Below are positions 46,700-57,756 of a stretch of DNA of 64,000 bases, piece by piece. A program made the position numbers and the translations under genes. Where the stretch lies: the NCBI RefSeq assembly GCF_007565055.1, contig NC_044563.1, positions 98,851,489 through 98,915,488 of the forward strand, written 5' to 3'. The first letter of the stretch is position 1. Every line of letters starts with the position of its first letter. The notes below the pieces were generated by a model. That model was not told the DNA's origin. It saw only the letters and a program-made list of their open reading frames with translations, and searched no databases. This DNA is from Rhinopithecus roxellana (taxonomy: Eukaryota; Chordata; Mammalia; Primates; Cercopithecidae).

Positions 46700-47449
46700 G
46701 TGAAAAAATTTCCTAATCGCTCAGGATGCCCCTGGCTTGTCTAGATAACCTGTTATGTGTGAACCTGTAGTTTATGTGTTTATAAAGTATGGCTGTCTGG
46801 AGAGTGAAAAAAGTCACTATCTTCTATCTGTGTAATTAAATGGAAAACGGGAGAGCCCCAAAACTAAATCAGCTTTCTTTAATAACAGTATTTCCACACC
46901 CTTTTCAGATTCACTGTGTGTTAATAACAAACAAAACAAGTCCTGTTGTGGAAGATAAGATAATACTGGGAGCCATGTCTTCTGCAACTAACACTTCTCC
47001 AGAAAGGAATGTTAATTTTCTGCATGATTTTGCTTGTATCTTTTAAATCACTGGTAAAAGTTCATATTGGGTAATATGTACAATTAAAGTGATTCTGTTT
47101 TCACCTTTAATTTTAAAACAAGTTGGAAGGTAGCGGAAATAGCCCCCAAACAGAAACACCCCTGGATCCTGAGAAGCAAATGGAAGTGCTCCCTGGAGAA
47201 AGATCCTGAATATAGGCCTCAGAATTTCTAAAAGTTAACATGAACTATGTATGAAGTAACAAACAAACATCATCATTCACAAAGGAAAACGTTATCATAA
47301 ATAGTAAAAAATCGAAGAGAAAAAATATTAGATTTATACCCTGAAAATTAATATAATTTATAGATATGGAATATAACATAACTATATATGAAATGTTTGA
47401 AGAAAATAGCAATTTAATAAAAATAAACGAGAACTAAGACATTATTCAA
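46700..47449. other. Intron, no recognised element
   Basis: AT-rich. One 68-codon + frame (46840-47046), unrecognised. Confidence 0.45.
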
Positions 47450-47745
47450 ATTGACCAAAGAGATTTGAAAAATAAATATAATTTTAAAATGAAATATATT
47501 AACTGAAATATTTACAGAGTGGAATAGACATTGCTGAAGCAGAAGAGAATAGAAATAATAGTGAAAGCACAAATATTTAAAGATGCAGTGGCTGAGATTT
47601 TTCCAAAACTCATGAAAATTATGATTTCACAGATACTGTCGGTACATATATATTAAGCAACATGAATAATAGTGAAATCCGTAGTTAGACACATTATAGT
47701 GAAACTGTAGAGCATATATTACAGAGAAGTTAAAAACGGTGAGGC

Positions 47746-48038
47746 GGCTGGGCATGGTGTCTCACGCCTGTGATCCCAGCACTTTGGGAGGTCAAAGCAG
47801 GTGGATCACCTGAGGTCAGGAGTTCAAAACCAGCGTGACCGAAATGGTGAAACCCTGTCTCTACTAAAAATACAGAAACTAGCTGGGTATGATGACATGC
47901 GCCTGTAGTCCCAGCTGCTCAGGAGGCTCACGCAGAAGAATTGCTTGAACCAGGGAGGCAGAGGTCGCAGTCAGCTGGGATTGTACCACTGCACTCCAGT
48001 CTGGGCGACAGAGTGACACTCCATCTCAAAACAAAACA
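47746..48038 (+). mobile_element. Alu (AluS-like), sense
   Basis: Runs from 'ggctgggcatggtgtctcacg' to 'cactccatctcaaaacaaaac'. Inserted in the old L1 ORF1. Confidence 0.93.
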
Positions 48039-48048
48039 GGGCGAAAAA

Positions 48049-48355
48049 GCCAGGCGTGGTGGCTCACACCTGTAATGACAGCACTTTGGGAGGGTGAGGA
48101 GAGTGTATCACCTTCGCCCAGCAGTTTGAGACCAGCCTGTGCAACATGGCAAAATCCTGTCTTTACAAAAAATACGAAGATAGCAGGCATAGTGGCATGT
48201 GTCTATAGTCCCAGCTCCTGGCCGGGCTCAGGTGGGAGAACTGCTTGAGCCAGGGAGGTCAAATTTCCAGCAAGCTGTGATCATGCCGCTGCAATCTAGC
48301 CTGGGCAACAGGGAAGATCCTGTCTCAGAGAGAGAAAAAAAAAGAGAAAACAAAA
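48049..48355 (+). mobile_element. Alu (AluJ-like), sense
   Basis: Runs from 'gccaggcgtggtggctcaca' to 'gatcctgtctcagagagag' and an A-rich tail. It is more diverged than its left neighbour, which lies 10 bp away in the same orientation. Confidence 0.92.
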
Positions 48356-49835
48356 GCAGTGAGAAAAGACAAAGCTGCCTACACAATAATGGCAAGTAAA
48401 CTATTCAGCAGCAACAAAAGAAACCGCACAGCTTGGTAATAACGTCCTCAAAGTGCTGAACAAAAAATAGCTGTCAACTTAGAATTGTGTCTTCAGAAAA
48501 GTAATCTGTCAAAAATGGTGTTTACAAATTGCAAATAAGCAAAACTAGGAGTATATAACCAAGAATTATACCCTTAAGGAAAGATTAAAATTTTTATCTC
48601 AGGCAAAAATAATTCTAACAGGAACATTTAAGATGCAGTAAGAAATGCTTAGCAAGATGTTGGCCAATGGACTACCCAGCCAAATATGCATCGCGGCACA
48701 TAATAATAATATTTTTGTAGTTAGTAAGATAGATATCTCCAGAAAGTTTGATGAGTCAAAAAGAGATAAGACAAAAAATATATTAAGAATGAGAAAAATG
48801 GCACAACTCCAAGTGTAACAGAGAATTAAAAGAAGACACCATGAATACATTTGGCAATGAAATTGAAAATTTTGCTAAAAGTCCTCTAAAAGTAAAATTT
48901 TCCAAAACTGATTCCAGAGGAAATTAAAGCTTAACTAGAACTTTGAATATTAGAAAAGTGATTGTTAACTTAAAACATTTCTACAGAGAAAATACTAATC
49001 CATTATGGCTGTAAATCAATTCCATCAAACTTGCAAGGAAAAGCTCACTAGGAAAATGGGTATCTACATTAAAAAATCAACCTGTTTATCTACAAAAAAA
49101 TCCCCAATAACTTTGAGAATTAAATATGTAAGTCAAAACTACAAAACATTTAGACAAAACATGTAGAAATATCCTTATGATCTTGAACTAGGAAAAACTA
49201 AAATGTTTCACTGTAATATATTCACATAGTCAATTGCATTCATATTAATAACTTCTGTTATTTAAAATCCAGCATAAAAATGTACATACAAACTAAAATC
49301 TGAGGAAAAAGATCAGGACATATGTAACTGACAAGTGATTAATAATCAAAATATATAAAGGACTTCTACAAATTAATATGTGAGTATATATACATATATT
49401 TTATGAAATACTCAATGCATATTAATAGGTATTTACCTGAGAGGGAAACACATGGTAAAAAATAAATATGCTCAAACCTGCTAAGTAGAGAGATTCAAAG
49501 TAAGTCCATATTTTATACAATTTGATGTCTAATAAGTAGTCAAAAATGTTGAAATTTCATAATATCAAGTATTAGGTGTGGGTTGTTAAGAATTCAGAAA
49601 CAGTTGCTGGTGAAAACATTTGGGAAAACCATATAGCATGAGACATATAAAAGACTGTTCTTAGCAGGATTGGTTGTCTTTACAAAAATACTACTCATGA
49701 CACTAGTGGGTATCAACAGAAAGAAACATGGATAAATGTAGTACATTCAGAAAATGAAACATATTAATATGTTACAGCAGTGAGAACTAATCCAAATGCA
49801 TGCAGTAGCAAGAAGGATGCTTAAACATAGCATCG

Positions 49836-49912
49836 AGTGCAAGCAAGTTGCAACCCACTTCACTTTTCTAAAATTAAATGTAAACAATGTATTTTGTGAT
49901 AAGTATATTTGA
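49836..49912 (+). repeat. 78-bp local duplication, copy 1
   Basis: 'agtgcaagcaagttgcaacc' and following. About 86% identical to 51288-51365, with one 1-bp gap. Confidence 0.85.
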
Positions 49913-50444
49913 GGAAACTTGTTTTTTTAAAAAGTATCTACAGTTACTTATCTCGAAATATTAGGAGAGGGACAGGAGGAATATGAAAGATAGGAAGAAA
50001 GAAGAATACACAAGACCAAGTATACTAGTCAGGTTCTGTTTCTTAAATATTGTGGTTGGCTCATTGGTACTCATTAAATTTTCCGTAACTCAGGATTATG
50101 TTACATATATGATTTTGATTATAACAAATATTATATAATTATTGTATGGTTAAAACATTAAATATTTTATTTCTTTATGTTCATGTGAGTTGGACATGCA
50201 TCTGCACCTTCTCTCATCCGGTTTTTCCCTAAGGCAGTCAATAACATAACTGCCAAGGTTTCCACCGTGGTTTTGACCAATGATGTGGTCTTTGCTAATG
50301 AGACCTGAGGGAGAATAATTCATAAAGATTGGCAGAGATGGTAATTTTTATTTTTTAACGTCAACTAAGATTTATAAATCCTTTAAAACTTAATTCAGCA
50401 GTAAGGAAGTGTTACATAATCATTAAGAACATGGTCAAATAAAT

Positions 50445-50488
50445 TTTATAGGATTTCCAGCTCTGTAATTTACTAGCTGAATGTCGTA
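50445..50488 (+). mobile_element. MIR 5' part, split by an LTR
   Basis: 'atttccagctctgtaatttactagctgaatg' is sense MIR, resuming at 51035. Confidence 0.55.
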
Positions 50489-51034
50489 GCGTATTAGTCA
50501 GGGTTTTCTAGAGGGACAGAACTAATAGGATAGATGTATATAGGAAAGAGAATTTATTAAGGAGTATTGACTCACACAATCATAAGATGAAGTCCCACAA
50601 TAGGCCATCTGCAAACTGAGCAAAGAAGCCAGTCCAAGTCCCCAAACCTCAAAAGTAGGAAAGCTGACAGTGCAGCCTTCAGTCTGTGGCCAAACTCCTG
50701 AGAGCCCCTGGCAAATCACTGGTGTAAGTACAAGAGTCCAAAAGCTGAAGAACTCGGAGTCTCATGTTTGAGGGCAGGAAGCATCCAGCACAGGAGAAAG
50801 ATGAAACCAGAAGACTTAGCATATGTAGTTGTTCCACCTTCTTCTGCCTGCTTCATTCTAGCCTAGTCGTGCTGGCAGTTGATTAGATGGTGTCCACCTA
50901 GATTGAGGGTGGGTCTGCCTCTCCCAGTACACTGGCTCAAATGTTAATCTCCTTTGGAAACACCCTCACAGACATACCCAGGAACAATACTTTGCCTCCT
51001 TTAATCCAATCAAGTTTATGCTCAATATTAACCA
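50489..51034 (-). mobile_element. Solo LTR of the MLT2A (ERVL) type, antisense
   Basis: Read on the + strand it is the reverse of the MLT2A LTR, from 'gtattagtcagggttttcta' through 'tgacagtgcagccttcagtctg', 'aggcaggaagcatccagcac'-like text, 'gattgagggtgggtctgcct' and 'ctttggaaacaccctcacag' to the 5' end 'ctcaatattaacc'. Near full length (about 545 bp). No internal viral genes remain. It is inserted in a MIR. Confidence 0.88.
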
Positions 51035-51205
51035 TTACACCTAGGGAATGTTATTTATTTCTTAATTCTCATTTATCTCCTGTTTGCAATAGCTTCTACC
51101 TCATAAGGTTACTTTTAGAACTGAAAGAGATGATATATATATAGCACTGAACACAGTCTCTGGCACATATTTATGCTCATGTGTTAGGTATCATTATCAT
51201 CATTC
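51035..51205 (+). mobile_element. MIR 3' part, after the LTR
   Basis: 'ttcttaattctcatttatctcctg', 'ctacctcataaggttacttttag' and 'gcactgaacacagtctctggcacata' are the sense MIR 3' half. Confidence 0.7.
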
Positions 51206-51287
51206 CATGCACTAATCTGTCATCTAAGAGGTAGATACTTACTATTCTATTTTCCTGAATTGCTAAGGAGAAAGGATGTACAGCCAC

Positions 51288-51365
51288 AGTGCAAGCAAGT
51301 TGCAACCCACCTCACTTTTGCAAAATTCAAATGTAAAGATTATATTTCATGATAAGCATATGTGA
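51288..51365 (+). repeat. 78-bp local duplication, copy 2
   Basis: Partner of 49836-49912, same orientation, 1452 bp downstream. Outside the shared block similarity fades to a weak 'aaggatg' upstream. Confidence 0.85.
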
Positions 51366-51834
51366 CCTGAATTTTTTTCATTTTTCTTTTCAATTAATAC
51401 TATTTGACACAGTTAAAATGTTAATACTACTCTAACAATATAACTTAGATGACTGAAAAGAATACGGAGACTCAGGTGTTAAATTGTGATTGACAGTCAA
51501 CACAACAGGAAGTGCCTAATAAGCCTATGATACTGATGACAACATGGCAGGGTACCATCGAGGAAATATCTGAGGCATCAAGAAAGAGCTGAAACAGGCT
51601 TTTTTTTTTTTTTTCTAAGATCAAAAATCCTGAAGCTGAATCACATTTGTTAGGAATTGATTCGTTCTTGGTAGTGAGCTGTCAGCAATGGGCAATATCC
51701 CAGAAAAGAAAACCTGTGGCAATAACAGAGAGATAAAGAAAAGAAATATTAGCAGGACATTATCCTCAGTGTTCTCAAAAAAGAACAAAATCTTCAGAGG
51801 TGAGGAATTATGGAACAGTTGAGCTTACATACTC

Positions 51835-51995
51835 TGGAGTAAGCTGGACCTGAGTTTGACACATTACTGCGTGACCCAGGGCAAATTTAATTTCTCTAGG
51901 TTTACATTATGTCATTTACTAAATGAGGAAAATGCTTACAGTTTTGAGTTGTCGAGAGGAAGAATTCATATATAATGCTTAACATTGTGATTAGC
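51835..51995 (+). mobile_element. MIR, sense
   Basis: 'gtgacccagggcaaatttaatttctctagg', 'ctaaatgaggaaaatgc' and 'aatgcttaacattgtgattagc' are MIR landmarks. It contains the source of the 34-bp duplication. Confidence 0.65.
51900..51933 (+). repeat. 34-bp duplication, source copy in a MIR
   Basis: 'gtttacattatgtcatttac...' matches 52402-52435 with one mismatch (c/a at 51913). Confidence 0.9.
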
Positions 51996-52318
51996 AAAAG
52001 GGAGGATTCAATGTATTTAATTTTCATTATTGCCATCACTCTTACCATCATCATTATCATCATCATCATAGTCATGATTAACTGACATCTGTAGAATTTT
52101 ACAAGTATAGAGAACAGGCAAAATGAAATTTGTTATCCAGCAATGATACTTACTATTTAACAAATTGAGAGAATAAATAGATATTGTCTAAAATGTCATA
52201 CAAACATACATATATGGGCATTGTTATAACCTGCGTATATTACATTTCCTAAAATAAGAAAGACTGGATGTTGTCAGCATGGGCTTATGTTGCATTCTGG
52301 TTCTTTTCTCCGAAGCAG

Positions 52319-52319
<1 letters not shown>

Positions 52320-52370
<51 letters not shown>

Positions 52371-52460
52371 CTATTCATCTATCTGTATATATAGATAGAT
52401 AGTTTACATTATGTAATTTACTAAATGAGGAAAATATCTATCTATAGATAGATAGATATC
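52320..52460. repeat. (GT)n plus GATA/TATC repeats around a pasted segment
   Basis: About 24 GT units, then TATC and GATA units on both sides of the 34-bp segment 52402-52435. The two flanks are mutually inverted ('tatagatagatag' left, 'atctatctata' right). Confidence 0.9.
52402..52435 (+). repeat. 34-bp duplication, copy inserted in a microsatellite
   Basis: Copy of 51900-51933 in the same orientation, 502 bp away, placed between GATA-type repeat arms. Confidence 0.9.
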
Positions 52461-52622
52461 CATCATATATATGAAATTTGATAATTATGAGAAAGTAAAA
52501 TACAGTATACTGTAAATGTTAACACATAAAATAGATTTTATAGTCCTCTGTACCATTAAAAAAAAAGTCCAAGAAGCTCAAAATATTATTTGTTATGTTG
52601 AAAAATTCCACTAGACATTCTT

Positions 52623-52932
52623 CTTCTTTTTTTTTTTTTGAGACTGAGTTTTGCTCTTGTGGCCCAGGCTGGAGTGCAGTGGTGCAATATTAGCTTACCA
52701 CATCCTCCGCCTCCTGGGTTCAAGCAGTTCTCCTGCTTCAGCCTACTGAGTAGCTGGGATTACAGGTGCCCACCACCATGCCCGGCTAATTTTTAAAATA
52801 TTTTTAGTAGAGACTGGGTTTCACCATCTTGGCCAGCTGGCCAGACTCGTCTTGAACTCCTGACCTGAGGTGGTCTGCGTGCCTTGGCCTCCCAGAGTGC
52901 TGGGATTAGACTCATGAGCCACCGCGCCTTGT
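52623..52932 (-). mobile_element. Alu (AluS-like), full length, antisense
   Basis: From a reversed tail 'ttctttttttttttttgag' to 'gagccaccgcgccttgt'. Target-site duplication: 'ctagacattctt' (52611-52622) and 'ctaaacattctt' (52933-52944). It carries a small internal duplication, 'ggccagctggccag'. Confidence 0.93.
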
Positions 52933-53229
52933 CTAAACATTCTTGTACTTCCAAAATACTATTGAGGTGTTTTTGCTACAGAAAATAACTTATCTAAAAA
53001 TTATTTTTTAAAATTATATTCTACATACTGATCCATTTTATCTTCACCTCGATAAGATCACTTTTTTCATTGTCACAAAAAGGACTACAATTAGAGATCG
53101 CAGTTAATCACATACATTTTCTCATAGTGGTTTATGTGGCATGGACCATCATAATCAAATTATTACTCATGGCCAGGAAATCAGAAAAATATAATTGAGT
53201 TTCCCCTCAATATGCAATATATTTGACAT

Positions 53230-54430
53230 GAAAAACTGAATAAAAGACAATAAAGTGGAAGAATGTATGAAAGTTCTCAGAAACAACAAAAACAACATTC
53301 CACAATGGTGGGATATGTCAACAGGAGCCGATTGAAAGAGCTCCCAATGGCAGAAGCTAGAACAATGCGAAATAAAAGAAAGTAATACTGAATTATAACA
53401 TAAAATATAAAATATCTGTGAATCATACTGAAATATATTATCTCAATATATAAAGGAATATATTCCTCCTCTCTCTCCCTTATATGTGTATATAAGTATC
53501 AGTTCATACTTATTTTATATTTTGTGTAATATTGGATTATGTATAAGATATATTTAATATTGAATATGTAGATATGTATTCAATAATGTATGTCTATATA
53601 CATATATGATTGAAACATATATGCACACATATGATTGAAATATACATGTATCAATTGTGTATATATACATATATGATTGAAATATACATTTATGTATGTG
53701 TACATATGCGTATATGATTGAAAGAATTACTAAAAGGAGAGAATAGACAAATCTCCCATTCAGAGTTCCAAATAATTTATAAAGATACTCCAACTCATGG
53801 AGACAAAAATCAAACTACCCACTGCTTAAGTGTGGCATGTACTTAGAGATTTCCTTCCAAAGAATCAGCACAGATAAAAGGGAAAGGGATAATTTTATAG
53901 AGGGGAATCTTGACAAACACAATCTCGACTGGGGGATAAAAATCAACATCAACATGTCATGGTGATAATATGTATCTTTGATAAGCTGTGTTTGAAATAG
54001 CACTTTACCTCTGTGACCTTTCTGTTCAAAACCAATAACCCCAGTAAGACAATGGGATAAAAGAAATCAGACCAATGCCGATTGAGGGACATTTTGTAAA
54101 ATAACTGACCAAAACTGCAAATAAAAGGGAAGCATGAGAAACTGTCACAACCAAGAGAAGCTGAAAAAGGCATGACAGCAATGTAGTATGGTCTTCTGCA
54201 TGGGATTTGAACAGACCAGAAAAAATACATTAGGTCAAAACTTAGGAAATATGAATAAATTGTGTACTTTAGTTAATAACAATATATAAATATTGGTTAA
54301 TTATTGTGACATGTCTGCCATATTTATGTAAGATAAGGGAATCTGGATATGGGTATATGGGGACTTTGTTTACTAGCTTCTCAATTTCTCTTAGAATCTC
54401 AAACCGTTCTAAAATGAAAAGTTTTTTTTA
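53230..54430 (+). mobile_element. Old L1 3' end (L1M type), sense
   Basis: 'ggtgggatatgtcaacaggag', 'actgtcacaaccaagagaagc', 'gaatctggatatgggtatatgg' and the final 'ccgttctaaaatgaaaag' recall the 3'UTR of mammalian-wide L1s. An A+T-rich minisatellite interrupts it. Confidence 0.55.
53581..53725. repeat. AT-rich minisatellite, four irregular units
   Basis: The motif 'catatatgattgaaa' or a close variant starts at 53601, 53626, 53668 and 53709, embedded in TA/CA-rich sequence. Confidence 0.75.
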
Positions 54431-54445
54431 TTTTTTTGATGTCCC

Positions 54446-55376
54446 GATATCTTTTTATTATTATTATTATACTTTAAGTTCTGGGGCACTAGTGCAGAAC
54501 ATGCAAGTTTGTTACATAGGTATACATATGCCATGGTGGTTTGCTGAACCCATCAACCCATCATCTACATTAGGTATTTCTCCTAATGCTATCCCTCCCC
54601 TAGGCCCCCACCTGCCACAGGCCCAGGTATGTAATGTCCCCCTCCCTGTGTCCATGTGTTCTCATTGCTCAACTCCCACTTATGAGTGATAACATGCAGT
54701 GTTTCGTTTTCTGTTCTTGTGTAAATTTGCTGAGAATGATGGTTTCCAGTTTCATGTCCCTGCAAAGGACATGAATGCATCCTTTTTCATGGCTGCATGG
54801 TATTCCATGGTGTATATGTGCCATATTTTCTGTATCCAGTCTGTCATTGAAGAGTTTTTATGGTTTTAGGTCTTACATTTAAGTCTTTAATCCATCATGA
54901 GTTAATTTTTGTATAAGGTGTAAGGAAGGGGTCCAGTTTTAGTTTCCTACATATGGCTAGCCAGTTTTTCCAACACCTTTTATTAAGTAGGGAATCCTTT
55001 CCCCATTGCTTATTTTTGTCAGGTTTGTCAAAGATCAGGTGGTTGTAGATGTGTAGTATTGTTTCTGAGGCCTCTGTTCTGTTCAGTTGGTCTGTATATC
55101 TGTTTTGGTACCAGTACCATGCTGTTTTTGTTACTGTAGCCTTGTAGTATAGCTTGAGTCAGGTAGTGTGATGCCTCCAGCTTTGTTCTTTTTGCTTAGG
55201 ATTGCCTTGGCTATGTAGGCTCTTTTTTGGTTACATATGAAATTTAAAGTAGTTTTTTCTAATTCTGTGAAGAAAGTCAGTGGTAGCTTGATGGGGATAG
55301 CATTGAATCTATAAATAAGTTTGGGCAGTATGGCCATTTTCACGAAGTTGATTATTCCTATCCATGAGCATGGAAT
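54446..55376 (-). mobile_element. L1 fragment (primate type) with internal deletion, antisense
   Basis: Collinear with the intact element at 23766: 3'UTR ('tactttaagttctggggcac', 'tgcaagtttgttacataggtatac'), then at about 54848 it jumps over roughly 720 bp of ORF2 to 'gagtttttatggttttagg', then continues to 'cctatccatgagcatgg', where it is truncated. Stops are present. Confidence 0.92.
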
Positions 55377-55864
55377 GAAGCAGTGTAAGTCCTAAATATA
55401 TCGCATGAGCACTAAGTGCTCTATTCAGAGGAAGAATAGAATCTTTTCAAGTGGAAGTGTCAGCAAAGGTTTCCAGGAAAGATTGAGGACTGAGCTCAAC
55501 ACTGGAATATAAAAATTAACAACTCCACAGGAATTTTTCGTTTAGTAGGAATATTCTAGAACATCAAAATACCTTTACATCAAAAAGGTTCACTTTTAAA
55601 TTTCACAGTGGCATCTCCAATATGGACAAGGAATATCAGTGTCATTTTCTGCCCCAACTATGTATCAAGACACTCTTATAACACCCTAAAAAAGCACATG
55701 TTCTTATTTGTCATTGTTATCATTTAAATAAATCTGATTATTATTGTGAGCAAATAATAACTGGACAACTCGGGCTACCACATCATGAAAGATTTTTAAA
55801 TCTGTTATCTATTCTCTTGCTAAACCTTAAGCAACTTTAGAAAAAAAAAGTTTGCTTTCAGATA
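55377..55864. other. Intron, no recognised element
   Basis: AT-rich; nothing named. Confidence 0.45.
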
Positions 55865-55990
55865 GTAATTAAATAATGTATTCATTTATTAGACAAATAT
55901 TTGTTGACCATGCACTAAACAGCAGACAGGATTTTAGATACAGAAAGCGCAATGATACCTAAAGCACTGGAGTCTCTCACAAGTTTATGC
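55865..55990 (-). mobile_element. LINE-2 3' end, antisense
   Basis: 'attcatttattagacaaatatttgttgacc', then 'gatacagaaagcgcaatgatacc', follows reversed L2. Confidence 0.5.
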
Positions 55991-56924
55991 TTCTGTGTTC
56001 GTGGCAAGGGTACTACAGGAAGGATGTAGTGAGATGTGGGCAAAGAAAAAAAGTAAGATCCTTTTTGATTCCTATTTAGGTTGAATTTGATTGTCTCCAA
56101 TTAAATTATAATATGCTAATATTTATTCTGATAATAAAATGAGCATCATTCTATCCATTCCTTCATATAAAGCTAACCAACATCACATTGTCTTTATCTA
56201 TATATGTGTGTATATATTAACATATGCATATTTATATATTTTGTCATATATTTGGCTAGAGCAAATGATAGTTTCTAAAAAATTATCTGACTTTGCATAG
56301 TTTAATCATTTGGGGCTAAGGATCAAGAGACAGTGAGAGATAGCATTTCTCTTTGTTTTCTAATGTTTGTGCAGCTGTTTCCGCTGCCTTGCCAGGGTTT
56401 TTTTTTTTCCAAAAGGGAACTACTGATATCCTTATTGCCAGCTGGTAGCATTCTTTTATTAAGCAAGATGAAAATAAAATAATCTCTTCCTGCTGCTGTT
56501 GCTATAGTGACTGCTGTACCTACCATCTCCAGTTCCCACCTAGTAGGTGGTATATAGGTTTTTCTGGAGCCAAATGTATTCTTCATGGTGGCATAGTTCA
56601 CATTTCAACCTCGTGCTTCACTGTCCACAGACTTTTCCTTGTTTACAATGCAAATGATCTTTCTCATCCTCACTTTCTAAGAAGCAAGGTTTAAGTTCAA
56701 TACTGTTAATCTCTGTTAAATGTAAAGGCTTATAAAGATGCCAGAGTTCTAAATGTGATATGAATAGTTCTGCATAACCAAAACCTAAAGAAACAGTTGG
56801 GGAGTTTCAAATTTTATAGGTTGTTTTCTTCACAACCTATTTTTGTTTACCACCTGCAAAAATCTAACTGCAACTGAAAAAAAAAAAAAAAAATTCCCAG
56901 TATATTATGACAGGTACCAGCAGG

Positions 56925-56963
<39 letters not shown>

Positions 56964-57756
56964 CATGAATTCACAGCCGTTAGATCAATAAATTTTGAAA
57001 ACTAAATATTTATTAACAGACAAAAATAGGGAAATGACTTTTGGTTAGCTATTCCTTGGGAAGTCTTTTCACCTTACTAATAAAATACCAATGATTAGGC
57101 AGAAAAACAAATGGTAGTTATGATAATTTTGAAATCCGAAGTCAAATTGGAGAAGATTTATACAAAATATAAGCTACATGGTTTTGGATTTAGAAATATC
57201 TAAATTTTACCTCATGAAGCTGATTAACTCTGCTTATTGAGAAAACATAGGAAGACATTTTGTCCTTATTCATGGCATACCATCATCATCAGTTCTACTG
57301 TCCAGTGTCACCAGAGTATTTTTCTTGACATGCCCCAAGCATTTACAATAATTTCTAGTTAGCACTTCCTATAAATATATAAGGCAGAAAACAAGTAGGC
57401 CTAGAAAAGGCACATTGCATTTGAATTATATAACCCCAGTGGATAAAGTGCTAAAGGTAGGGCATAAGGATATTAAGAACCTTGATAGCATCAGATAATA
57501 GAATTGGGATTTTTGCTGCTCCCTGTCAGTTCAGTGTCAGAACTAGGCATCTAAGAGAAGAGAATATCTCACCTTAGTCCAGCAGAGCTGTCGTAGATAA
57601 ACGTCTGCTAGAGCTGGGAATTTGAAAAGGACTAGTCAATATAGTTAGTTACCTCAGAAAAGGCTTGATCTGTACAGTAAGTGACATAAAAAATTAGCAT
57701 ACCCTATCTGGTGGCAAATGTCAAGTGTGGAGATAATCTCTTCAAGAGAGAATTAA
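55991..57756. other. Intron with two poly-A runs
   Basis: A17 at 56877-56893 and A37 at 56925-56961 flank 31 bp, so they may be the tails of lost retroposed fragments. No other element named. Confidence 0.5.

Larger units (their letters stand above)
47450..50030 (+). mobile_element. Very old, fragmented L1 (L1M type), sense, host to two Alus
   Basis: Before the Alus, 'cattatagtgaaactgtagagca' is L1 ORF1. After them, 'cctcaaagtgctgaacaaaaaatag', 'ctgtcaacttagaattgtgtc' and 'gaagaattatacccttaagg'-like text continues it. About 49300-50000 resembles the ORF2 end and 3'UTR ('acaaattaatatgtg', 'tgagagggaaacacatggta', 'gttacagcagtgagaacta'). Much is deleted and no frame survives. Boundaries are uncertain. 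Confidence 0.6.
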
